Shown in pieces: positions 22,268-32,798 of a stretch of DNA of 64,000 bases; the first letter of the stretch is position 1; each line of letters begins with the position of its first letter. This DNA comes from Chytridium lagenaria (taxonomy: Eukaryota; Chytridiomycota; Chytridiomycetes; Chytridiales; Chytridiaceae). The stretch is from contig JAHLKC010000056.1 in assembly GCA_025449115.1 (NCBI GenBank), positions 164,566 through 228,565 on the forward strand, given 5' to 3'. Position numbers and translations under genes: made by a program. The notes beneath the pieces were generated by a model. The model did not search any database. It saw only the letters and a list, made by a program, of their open reading frames with translations, and was not told the DNA's origin.

Positions 22268-24768
22268 ATGATGCCTCTCGACATGCTGGCAAACCTTTGC
22301 AACGACGGGATGACGCCCTTGACCGATAACTCTGAGTCTATGATGGCGACTATCTTAGATTGCAACATCCTGAACTCGATGGTGATTATTGGAAAAGAGA
22401 CAATGAAGCCAGAGACCGTAAGATCCTTCCTTACTTCCATGTTCTTCCACTCCTTTCCTCATGTCTCTTACCTCGTCTTGCCGGTGTCTAGCACAAAGTG
22501 GGCTGTCTCCAGGCCGCTGACGCTTTGAAACGTCTGGGAATGTGCGCTGACGATTTGGCAAAGACACGCGACAAAGGCATCGTGGCCGCTATTCAATACT
22601 TTGCGTTTAATTTAACTGACGGGGCTCCATCTGCTGCCTCCAAGGTAGGCTCACAGGTAAACTTGGCCTTCTCATATTCTTTATTGCTTATCTAACGACG
22701 CCCTGTAGATCGACGATGGATGTGACGCGAGCGCAGAAACCCTGGTGGACGAAGCTTTGAGGTGTTCGGTGAGACCAACTGATCTTTGGAGTTTGGTCAA
22801 CTTACCAGTTTCGTTGATATAGAATGCGACATACAGCCCGGGAGAGGTATCCGGTCGTCCTTCAGAGGCTGAGGTTTTGGCTTCTGATGCTCCTACTGTT
22901 GTCCCGACTCATGAAGTATCCATTGCGGTAAGCTTTACGTTTATTTTTGAATCTTTCTTGCCTCGTTTCTGTGATTTTACATTCTCACCTATAATGGCTT
23001 TCCTCCTTGTACGTAATAGACGTCGGAACCTCCTTGCACTGCTTCGTCAGCCTTCGAGGCTCACGGAGAGCCCGCCGAGAATGGCTTATTGGGAATCGCC
23101 ACCGAGGAGTCTAAAAGTCGCTGTCCCGAGGTTGGCGAAATGGCCTCCCACAATATTGCCGACCGTTTCAACATGAACGACCGGTTCGCATCAATTGACG
23201 ATGATGATGACATTGTAAGTAAAGATGACATTGAAGCATTTTCTGTTCCGTCCTTCTACATATCGTCTACACAGTTCTTACATTATCATATAAATCAGAG
23301 TTTTTGTCGTGATCAATTGCAGCCGGCACGTGAGACTCAGCAAGGTTGTGAAAATCACGAGGAGTACGAGCTGGAGGATGATGGAAATGGGCGTGACAAC
23401 AGTGAGGACACTAATCTCGATGTTGGTGCGGAGGAGGAGGGCCCTATGGAGACCATTGATGAAGATTCAGACGAAATGTACGATTTGGGGTCGCTTCCGC
23501 TTAACTTAAATGTACGTAGTTTCATTTACGCGCCTGGTCGTTTGTTCCTTTTTTTTTAATGCTTGGTTTTCATAAAGGCTGCTGCTGGACATTCCGCAGT
23601 TACCGATTTTGCGTCTCCTATTGATTACAACACTCCGTCTGCTACCGATGCCGTCCTTGATGCCTTTTTGATAATGTGTTCTGGCGGATGAAACCTCTAG
23701 ACGTCGATCTTCCCATTTTGGCCCCTATCGATTCCAACAACAGTTCTCTCAATCTCATGGATGCCGACGTCGATGTCCCCAATGGCAAACGCGAGACGAT
23801 TGCGGAAATAGACGCGGATGTCGACGAGGAGGCTATGGTAAGCTCTTCTTTTCCACATGATTGTTATTCTTCTTCTTCCTTTGCTTTAAATTAACGTTTG
23901 AATGCGCGACTCATTTTTTTCGTATATTTTTTATTTTCAGTCGCTTGCCGAAGATCTGGTGAACGCGTCAGATGCTAACGTTGGCCATGAGGGCGGTGTG
24001 GATTTTGCAGAAACGGAGGGCGACCTGGAAGCGGACGCTGGGCTGATGGCCACAACGAATGTCCCCAAAGACAGAAGCGAGACGACTGCAGAGATGGCCG
24101 TAGATGCCGGCAAGGATGTTATGGTAAGCTCTTTTCTTTTATATTATCGTTGTTCTTCTTCTTCCATTGTTATAAACTTGACATTATAATGCGCGACTTA
24201 TTTATTTTTAATATATGTTTTTTTTCAGTCGCTTGCCGAGGGTCTGGTGAACGCGTCAGATGCTAACGTCGGCCATGAGGGCGGTGTGGATTTTGCAGAA
24301 ACGGAAGGCGCTGTGGAAGCCGACGCTGGGCTGATGGCCACAACGAATGTTCCCGTGTACCTGGTGGAAGGCGGTGATGACTTTACGGTTAGTTTTTCTA
24401 TATTCTGCGTAATTTTGTTCTTAGCAGTGATGCTGATTTTTTAAACCGTTAGCCACTTGGTCAACGCGTTAATGAACCAACTCCCGCGACTTCTCCTGCT
24501 AGTAACGTAGGCATCACTGAGCCTGTCAAGAACGAGGCTGTCACTATTGAGGAACAATCCGAGGATATTGGCCATATGATAGTAAGTCCCGTTTGCTAAA
24601 ACCGTTATCGCATGTCTAACTGTGATTTTTTAGATGCTTGCCGAGAGATACGCGCTCCACGGTCGCTCGCGACGGGGGAATGGCTGCAGAGGCTCTAGGA
24701 ATGCTAGGCAACCCCCTTCGCAGGAGGAGCTTCGTCGCATTGCGTTGGTAACGAGGTTCAAGAAGTAG
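22268..24768 (+). CDS. Eleven-exon gene of unknown function with only phase-0 introns
   Basis: Exons are 22268-22417, 22492-22644, 22709-22768, 22823-22927, 23020-23214, 23323-23511, 23578-23837, 23941-24123, 24229-24387, 24453-24581 and 24634-24768. Every intron is GT..AG and falls exactly between codons. Exon 7 is one base short: a T seems missing in the run near 23670, otherwise the frame holds from the ATG at 22268 to TAG and gives about 572 residues. Exons 8 and 9 are tandem duplicates (both start SLAE, then VNASDANVGHEGGVDFAETEG). The protein is acidic, repetitive and ends in an Arg-rich tail. No domain is recognised. It could be nuclear or secreted; the sequence does not decide. Confidence 0.75.
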
Positions 24769-25197
24769 AAAACTATGCTGCGGTGGTCTTGTTCGAGCGG
24801 ATGATTAGTTAAATAAAATCATTGGTTTTAACTCTGCGGCCTTCTTTATTTTTCCGTTTGGATTGAAAGAAGCTTTAACGTGAAAGCTGTGCCCTTACTA
24901 ATAGAAGTTTGCGGGCGTCGGTTTTCAATAATCACCATCCAGATACGGCGGCGTTAAAGAAAATTGTAACAGATCAAGAATGAGCGTTGCGGGAATGCGC
25001 CAGATCAGATTTACCATATGGCTGTTTTACTTTTTTAAAACGCTTGATACATGCATGTTGTATCGAGAGAATCTGGTAAACGCGAGCAGCGCGCGTATGG
25101 AAATGAAAAGGACCTGTCATCCCTCAATAATTAGATGTCACTCGATAATGATGGTACAACTATCATCAAAACTTGACTGTGAGAAATTGAGGCCGTC
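24769..25197. other. Spacer between exon-cassette gene and ankyrin gene, copy 2
   Basis: About 430 bp, AT-rich, without a coding signal. In copy 1 the same gap is only about 100 bp, and the two spacers diverge right after the stop codons. Confidence 0.5.
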
Positions 25198-26490
25198 ATG
25201 ATGGCTTTGTCTTGCACAGAAGGAGCCTCAGCATCCTCTACCCGAATTCAACCTCTCGGCATGCTTCCTATTGAAGTCCGTCGCTCCATTCTCGATCTCA
25301 CAAATGACCTTCACCTTGCCGTTAAGCTTGAAAGCATATGGCTCAACATCCCTCACTCAAGCCTCGACATCATAACAGCCTTTGATCCTTTTCAACCACC
25401 CTCAACGTTCTTTCCCGTTTCCTACAAGATGGCCAAAGATCGTCGTCAAAGATACTGGATTAACATCACTCGGGAGAGCAACGCCATCATTGCCTGGCAC
25501 AGTCATTCCGGAATTCGAACATGGCACATATCCTTGGCTGACCTTGTGGAATCTGGCCGTTTAAAAGCTATACAAATCCTTCATCACCATGAGTATTCTC
25601 TGTTTACGTCTGAAATCATGGACGATGCCTGCAAGGCTGGTCATCTTCACATTGTCCGATTCCTTCACACCCATCGCACAGAAGGATGCACCACATTCAG
25701 CATGGATGTAGCAGCCGGGAGAGGGGATTTGGAAATGGTTCGATTCTTGCATGAGAATAGGAATGAGGGTTGTTCCACTTTAGCGCTAAATTGGGCATCG
25801 AGTCATGGCCATCTTGACGTCGTTCGGTTTTTACATGAACATCGAAAGGAAGGAGCCACGACATACGCAATGGATCAGGCAGCTAGTCATGGTCATTTCG
25901 AGGTCGTGAGGTTCCTGCATGAACACCGCTTAGAGGGCTGCACAACGAAAGCGATGGATTTGGCGGCCAGAAATCGTCATCTGGATATCGTCCGGTTTTT
26001 GCATAAGAACCGATCAGAGGGCTGCACGACAGAGGCGATGGATTCAGCTGCCAAATATGGGGATTTGGAACTCGTGAGATATTTACACGATAACCGAACT
26101 GAGGGGTGTTCGATAAAGGCCGTGCTGACGGCGGCCTATCATGGACATTTGGACGTGATCAAGTTTTTACATGAAAACAGCTCTGTCACCTGGACCCCCT
26201 ATGTGATGGATTTAGCGGCCCTGGGTGGGAGCCTAGACGTTGTCCGGTTTTTGCATGAGAATCGGTCCGAGGGGTGTACAGAAATGGCTATGGATGGAGC
26301 TGCTCTTGGTGGGCATTTGGACGTGGTGCGCTTCTTGCATGAGAACAGAGCTGAGGGATGCTCATATAAGGCTTGGGATCTGGCTGCTGGTTTTCGGCAT
26401 TTCAACGTGGTGTCGTTTTTATTAGAAAACCGGAAAGAGTTTGTTGGATGGGATGATCCAACGTTACCGCCGAGATTTCGGCATTCTTAA
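25198..26490 (+). CDS. F-box-like plus ankyrin-type repeat protein (copy 2)
   Basis: A single-exon 430-residue ORF; two ATG codons in a row at 25198 and 25201 are possible starts. Residues 19-35 (QPLGMLPIEVRRSILDL) form an F-box-like segment as in copy 1. About ten repeats of about 27 residues follow with the same AMDxAAxxGHLDVVRFLHENRxEGCT pattern. The unrepeated N-terminal ~120 residues align with copy 1 throughout, so the two genes come from one duplication. The frame is intact, in contrast to many neighbouring ORFs, which suggests selection or at least a recent origin. Confidence 0.85.
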   Translation: MMALSCTEGASASSTRIQPLGMLPIEVRRSILDLTNDLHLAVKLESIWLNIPHSSLDIITAFDPFQPPSTFFPVSYKMAKDRRQRYWINITRESNAIIAWHSHSGIRTWHISLADLVESGRLKAIQILHHHEYSLFTSEIMDDACKAGHLHIVRFLHTHRTEGCTTFSMDVAAGRGDLEMVRFLHENRNEGCSTLALNWASSHGHLDVVRFLHEHRKEGATTYAMDQAASHGHFEVVRFLHEHRLEGCTTKAMDLAARNRHLDIVRFLHKNRSEGCTTEAMDSAAKYGDLELVRYLHDNRTEGCSIKAVLTAAYHGHLDVIKFLHENSSVTWTPYVMDLAALGGSLDVVRFLHENRSEGCTEMAMDGAALGGHLDVVRFLHENRAEGCSYKAWDLAAGFRHFNVVSFLLENRKEFVGWDDPTLPPRFRHS

Positions 26491-27355
26491 CCCGAGCCAT
26501 TATCTGATTCTTTTCTGATATTTTACTATATTATTTCGGTGAGAATGTTTATTATTTCTTTATTTGTACCTAGTTATTTCATATGTATTTTAATAAGTTG
26601 TGAACACCATACAACTCCAAAGATCGTCAAATGATGTCTCGTTATGAGGTGGTTGATCCATTTTAATTTTGTAAAGCAACACGATCGGTTATCAATTATA
26701 TTTTTTATTTTTGTTATCCTCCAGATGTACGCTTCAAATATGTATGATACAGCGTTCCTTTCTTAAACTTGTATTTTTATCAAGTTTTTACTTATCTCAA
26801 AATAGCTAGCAAAAGACTTGGGTCTTTGAGCAGATGGATTTGTGGAAGATAAAAGACGGCAAATGCGCTCTAATATATTCCCACCTCGAGTTTCCCCTAT
26901 ATTGAAAATAGGGTATTTGTTTATGTTCAAAAAAAAAGTCATTTTACGACATGAATATTTCTAATTTTAATAAATTTCCGATATTCTGCATCCATCTACG
27001 CACATCACCACTAAGTTGACTATGATTTTACCCTCAAAGCGGGGCTTTGGATTTAAGCAATGGACGCGCGATCAGCTGGGGTCACGTCTGTTTTCTCAAA
27101 AATTATTTAAAGTCCAAATAGATCTGAGTCAGAGTGACATCTCCACATCACTCACATCCACCACCATCATCATCATCATCACCATCGCCGTCGTCGTCAT
27201 CATCGTCGTCTCCACAACAACTCACACAGATCGACTCAGATCGACTCGCCTTTGTCAGTAGTTACTGCCGGCCAAATTAACCATCCCCCGTGCTTCGTCG
27301 TTGATACTTTCACTGTCAATCCATCCGGGCACCTGGACTCTAAACTGTAGTAGCA
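26491..27355. other. AT-rich intergenic region with a trinucleotide tract, promoter side of D-LDH
   Basis: About 860 bp with no gene. A CAT/CGT trinucleotide tract occupies about 27160-27215, within the presumed leader of the downstream gene. Confidence 0.5.
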
Positions 27356-29411
27356 ATGACGCTCTCCGACGACACTCCACCCCGTCCAGCTCCCTTCAAT
27401 GCATCCATCGCACCATGTCTGCAAGAGATCCGCGGTACCCTGACATCACCTGAATCCTCCGTCTCCATCGACCAACGTGTTCTTACCAGACGCAGCAAGG
27501 ATGTCTCTTACCATCCCCCACAGATGCCGCATGCCGTAGTCTCTGTTGCATGTGAGAAAGATGTGGCTATTGTAGTTAGTGCTTGCAACAAGTAAGTCTT
27601 GTGTGGTGCTCTTTGCCTTCTTCCTCTCGCGTTCATATCGTTTCGGTATCTTTTCAAATCAATCTTCTTTCTCATATTCACATCCCTCAACAGATACCGC
27701 ATCCCTTTAACAGCCCGCGCAGGTGGCACATCTCTCGAAGGCCATATCATTCCACCCTCTCAAGGTGGTATTATTCTCGACGTTTCACCCATGGACGCTA
27801 TCCTTCAATTCAACCCGCAAGATTTGGATGTCACGGTTCAACCTGGTGTGAATTGGCTGGATCTCAGAGAATATCTTGAGCCACATGGTCTCTTTTTTCC
27901 ACCGGATCCGGGAGCTGCGGCGTGTGTGGGTGGAATGTGTGGAACGAATTGTTCTGGGACTTTGGCTTTTAGGTGAGTTATTCTTAAGGTCATGGGGACG
28001 TAGAATTTAGCTTTTAAAACAACACCCAAAAGAGGGTAGAAGAAACTTTTTATTTTATTTGCTTGCTCCTTCTCTTCATCGATTCTCATCCTTTATTTAT
28101 ATGATTACTAGATATGGGACGATGAAGGATAATGTATTGGGTTTGAGGGTTGTGCTTGCGGATGGCACCATCATCAAGACTAGAGGACGTGCTGTAAAAT
28201 CCAGTGCAGGGTATGATTTGACGAGACTATTTATTGGATCCGTAAGTGTTATTTTTTAAATACGTACAATCCATATTATCATCCTTCATCCCATTCTTAC
28301 ATCTAAAAACTTCAACAGGAAGGTACCCTTGGAATCGTCACCCAAGCCACCCTCCGTCTCCGCGTCCACCCAACACACTCCACCGTATCCCTAGCCCAGT
28401 TCCCCACCCTCCCCACAGCAGCCCACGCCGTCCACCTCCTCGTCCAATCCGGCGCTCCCTTCCATCGTCTCGAAATCCTCGACGACCTCTGCGTTGAAGC
28501 CGTCAACCTCGGCATCTCGAAGCCCTCGCAGAAATTCGCACCCCTCACCACCCTCCTCGCCGAATGTTCAGGATGCTCTGCTCAGGACATGAATGCGCAG
28601 TTGGAGGTGTTCAACAAAATATGTAGAGATGCCGGTGGGACTGTCACGGTTGCGACTGACCCGGAGGAGGCGCAGAGGTTATGGGATTTAAGAAAAAAGG
28701 CGTTTTTCGCGGCCCCGAATCTTCGGCTTTCAGAGTCTCGTAAAAAACTTGGAGTGCTTGTGACTGACGTTGCTGTGCCGCTCTCGCATCTTGTTGATTC
28801 TTTATCCCATGCGAAACAGTTGTTGAAGGATATGCATCTTGTTGGACCTATTGTTGCGCATGCGGGAGATGGGAATTATCATGTGTTGCTTGTGGTTGAT
28901 ACGGGGGATGAGGGGGAGGTGAAGAGGGCGGAAAAGTTTAGGGATGAGATTGGGAGACGGGCTGTAGCTGTTGGAGGAACTTGTACGGGCGAGCATGGAG
29001 TTGGAGAGGGGAAAAGGCATTTGTTGGAGTTGGTGAGTAATCTTCTTTTTTTCGCCTATTCTTTATTTTTTTTCTTTTGAGGGCTTTCCATTACGTTTTC
29101 ATTGTTTCTGTTCGTTTCATCTCTTTCAAATATCTTTTTTTTTCTCTCGCACGCTTCCCTTCTTTTTTCGCTCACACATTCGTTTCTTTTCGTAGGAGGC
29201 TGGTCCCGAATCCATTGCTCTCATGCAAAAACTCAAATCCACGCTTGATCCAAACCATATTCTAAATCCCGGCAAGGTTCTTCTTCCTTTTGGGCCTGGT
29301 GTTTCGACCGGCGGACTGCCTGATGATAAGGGGGGAGCTCCGAAGGGTGCTTTGGGTGCTGCTGTTGATGTTGGGAAGGAGAAGGTGAAGAAGGGGGCGG
29401 CGAGGTTGTGA
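27356..29411 (+). CDS. DLD1: D-lactate dehydrogenase (cytochrome), FAD-linked
   Basis: Five exons (27356-27591, 27694-27972, 28112-28241, 28319-29032, 29196-29411) splice cleanly into 1575 nt, 524 residues. The enzyme oxidises D-lactate to pyruvate and passes electrons to cytochrome c, normally at the mitochondrial inner membrane. The FAD-binding PCMH domain shows [33 protein letters not shown] and [19 protein letters not shown]. The C-terminal FAD-oxidase domain shows [11 protein letters not shown] (substrate/metal His), [11 protein letters not shown] and ILNPGKVL. The visible N-terminus lacks a clear mitochondrial presequence, so an upstream exon or an internal signal is possible. The Lys/Gly-rich tail is extra. 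A related 2-hydroxyacid dehydrogenase of the same family is the alternative. Confidence 0.9.
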
Positions 29412-29818
29412 TGTTGTATGGGTCGTCTTCCTTCTTGTAGATTTTGTTCATGAATATATATCGTCATTTCTATTACATATCGAGTATTGCTTCGTGTTGA
29501 TGGCGAACGAGATGACGACGTTACGTACTTTAACCAGCAATGCTATCAATCTACGCTTCAACTAGCTCAATCTACGTGATTAGCGATAAAAGTTCTAATT
29601 TGTCGAGCCAGCTTCATACAATTTCTTTCTAAAGCGCGGTATCTAGATACCCATCAACAACGGAGAGGGGACCTTGCGGGGAAAACATTAAATCGTGTCC
29701 CGCTACGCCGTATCGAATCTGTATTTACCTCCAGCGTAAATCCTATTGTACAGTCTATTTTCATCATACCGTCACGGACACAACATACACCCCCGCTACA
29801 GAAACTGCCAAACCATAC
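29412..29818. other. Intergenic region, D-LDH 3' end and Sel1 gene promoter
   Basis: About 400 bp. An ATGAATATATATCGTC stretch near 29450 is AT-rich and could serve the D-LDH 3' end. No gene is seen. Confidence 0.4.
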
Positions 29819-32356
29819 ATGGAAGATGGTACACTATCGGATCCAACCCATCAGGGCATCCCCATCACCGACCCTCTCACCTCAACGACCTCACCCCAGA
29901 CGAACAATACGAACTCGCCAATTCCTACCTCCACGGCAGCAACGGCATCCCCATGAACATTGAGACCGCCGTTCTTCTTTACCGTAAAGCCGCTGACCGT
30001 CGTTACCCTCTCGCTCAAACCCTTCTCGGACATTGCTACGAAAAAGGGATCGGTGGACTTGAAAAAGATATGGTCGCCGCCATCACCCTCTACAAACTCG
30101 CGTCGGATCAAGGAGAAGCGGGCGCCATGTATGCGTTGGGGAGTTGTTATAAAGTCGGGATCGGGGTGGAGGGTGGTCAACCTGATATGGGGGCTGCAGC
30201 CGAGTTATTCCGGAAAGCCGCTGAACGTGGAAACGTTGACGCTCAAAACACTCTCGGTGATTGTTTTCGAGATGGGCTTGGATTTCAACAGGACATGATC
30301 AAAGCTTTGTCGTTTTATAAAATCGCCGCTGAGAAGGGACACCCTGGATCTCAGGCTTCGCTTGCCTTGATCTATGAGAAGGGATTGTGGGATATCTTGA
30401 CCCCAACCCAAGTTTAGCGTTTGAATTGTATCATCATTCGGCGAATCAAGGGAACGCTGCGGGACAGGCTGGGCTTGGATGGTGTTATCAAATGGGGATA
30501 GGGACTGTCAAGGAACCCTTGATGGCGTTGCAGATGTATCGAAAAGCCGTTGAGCGGAATCATCCAAGAGGACAAACCCTTCTTGGCATTTGTTATGATG
30601 TCGGCGTACTCGTGGAGAAGGATCATGTGATGGCGAGTAATTTGTTCAAGTGGGCGACGGCGCAAGGCGATGCGGAGGCCATGTGTCATCTTGCGACTTG
30701 TTTTACGCAGGGGAAGGGCGTTGAAAAAGATATGGGGAGAGCGTTGGAGCTTTTTCAAAATGCAGCGGACCACGGGAACCCTGCGGCGTATCTGCAATTA
30801 GGGTATTGTCATGAGACAGGGACAGGTGGAGTTGAAAAGAACCTAGTGAAATCAGCCGAGTTTTACCGTCTTGCCGCAGAAAAAGGGAACGCGACCGCAC
30901 GTTGCAATCTCGCGAATTTTTATAAAAACGGGATCGGAGGCGTCGCTAAAGACGTGAAAAAGGCGCTAGAGCTGTATCAGGTAGCAGCTGATCAGGGGAA
31001 TGCGACAGCGTTATATAACCTTGGAGTTTGGTATCAAAGCGGTGTTCCCGATGCAAACCTCAAAAAAGACCTTATGGAGGCTGTCCTTCTTTTTAGGAGA
31101 GCCGCAGAGGCTGGACATGCTGGGGCGCAGGCCGCCCTTGGGTTTTGTCTGGAAAAGGGGAACGGCGTTGATAAGAATCTTGTGAAGCTATTGAATGGTA
31201 CCGTAAAGCTGGCGCGCAGAATCATGCGCCTGCGTTGCATCTCTTGGCGGCGAGGTTGTTGGAAAAGTTTAAAGAAAGTCCAACACAGATTGCGTTGGAG
31301 AAGGAGGCTTTGGATTCTTTGGATCGAGCTTCAGCGCAGAATTTTGGACCGGCGATGGTGTTGCTTGGAACTATTATCTGACACGGCGGTCAAAGGATGA
31401 CAAGGACAAAGTAGAGAATCTCACAAAGGCGGAGATGGCGTTTCGGAAAGCCGCGATGCAGGAATCGTTGAAGCGGAAATTATCCTCGCTCAACTGTTAG
31501 AGTCAGGAAAGCTTGCAACAGGGAAAGATTTGAAAGGCGCTGTGGAGCTCTACCAGAAAGCCGGGGATGCCGGAAACACGGTTGCGCTTCGTCGACTTGC
31601 GGCCATCCTCACCGTTGGAGCTAAAGGCGATGGGAAATCCAGCGTTCAGGTTAACGTTGAAAAGGCTGTAGAGTTGTATAAACGCGCCGTGGAGTTGGGG
31701 GATATCGAATCTATGCGTATTCTAGGCTCCATATACCTCCACGGAAGCCATGGTGTCGATAAGGACGTTCTGCAGGCAGTGACGTTCTACAAGTTGGGTG
31801 CTGAAGTGGGTGACGCAGAGGCGCAAGTCGGGTACGCCTATTGTCTCGAAAACGGGTTAGGTTTAAAATTCCCTGACAAGAAACTTGCGGTGGAATGGTA
31901 CCGCGTGCTGCAGAGAAGGGAAACTTGACGGCACAAAGAAACTTGGCGACGATATTAAAGAATGGGGCGCAGGGAGTTCCGAAAGATGAGGCGGAGGCGG
32001 TGAAGCTTTATTTGAAGGCGGCGGAGAAGGGGGATTTGGATGCGATGAATAATTTGGGACATTGTTATGAGAATGGGATTGGAGTTGTGAAGGATGCCGC
32101 AAAGGCTGTGGAATGGTATATGAGGGCGGCAAGGAAGGGGAATGCGGTTGCTGAGAATAACTTGGGGATATGTTACGAGAAGGGGATTGGTGTTGATAAA
32201 GACGTTGAAAAGGCGGTAGAATATTACGGATTAGCTGTTGAGCATGGATGGAAGAAAGCAGAGCTTAATCACCGTCGAGCCATAAAGCAGCTTGAGGGCG
32301 AAAACGATCTGAAGCAGCCTGAAAATTCAAAAGCCGTCAAGTTTGTTTCTACATAA
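29819..32356 (+). pseudogene. Sel1-like (TPR-type) repeat protein, frame broken at several points
   Basis: Four overlapping frames (to 30417, 30387-31190, 31530-31910, 31895-32356), joined by short stretches in other frames, encode one protein of roughly 840 residues made almost wholly of Sel1-like repeats, about 36 residues each, with patterns such as AAxLYRKAADxGNxxAQxxLGxCYExGxGVxKDxxKA. Sel1 repeats form alpha-alpha solenoids used as adaptor scaffolds, for instance in ER-associated degradation and chitin synthase activation; the target here is unknown. An ATG at 29819 fits if one base is missing near 29880. At least five single-base shifts occur within 2.5 kb, while the D-LDH gene next door has none. 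Either this is a pseudogene or the repeats hindered sequence polishing. Confidence 0.8.
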
Positions 32357-32798
32357 CAAATCGATTGCATGTATATATTTCTTACAGATTTAAATAGTCA
32401 AGCTATTGTTTGCGAACATGTAGAGAAGAGTTTAAGACAGGCTTCTTAATTTATTCACCGCAATGACCCGAACGGATTGCAACAACGGCTAAATAAAGCG
32501 TAATAACGGGCGATTTCAATAAGAGCAAAAGGATAATACGCGACTTATACAGGGGATGCGGTGATATTGAGGGTTACGACAAAAAAAAAAAAAAAAAAAA
32601 AAAAAAAGAAAGAGGAAGACAAAGAGGTATGTAGTTGAATCCGGTTGTTCAGGGTTTGCGAAACGGATGGCCAGACAAAAAATCACCATAGCAGGGGTGA
32701 GTATGCACAACAAGCCAGTCAAAAATTATAAAGGAGTTGAGTATTATGAAATTGGTAGTGGGAGGGTAAAAAAACATCTCAGGGGTCATAAGACACTA
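32357..32798. other. Intergenic region with a 27-base A tract
   Basis: About 440 bp between the Sel1 gene and the 3' end of the minus-strand RING gene. An uninterrupted run of 27 A (32581-32607) stands out. No ORF with support. Confidence 0.6.

Noticed and set aside
32581..32607. Poly(A) tail of a processed retrogene
   Set aside because: No intron-less gene copy or target duplication lies upstream of the A run; the nearby Sel1 gene ends 225 bp earlier.
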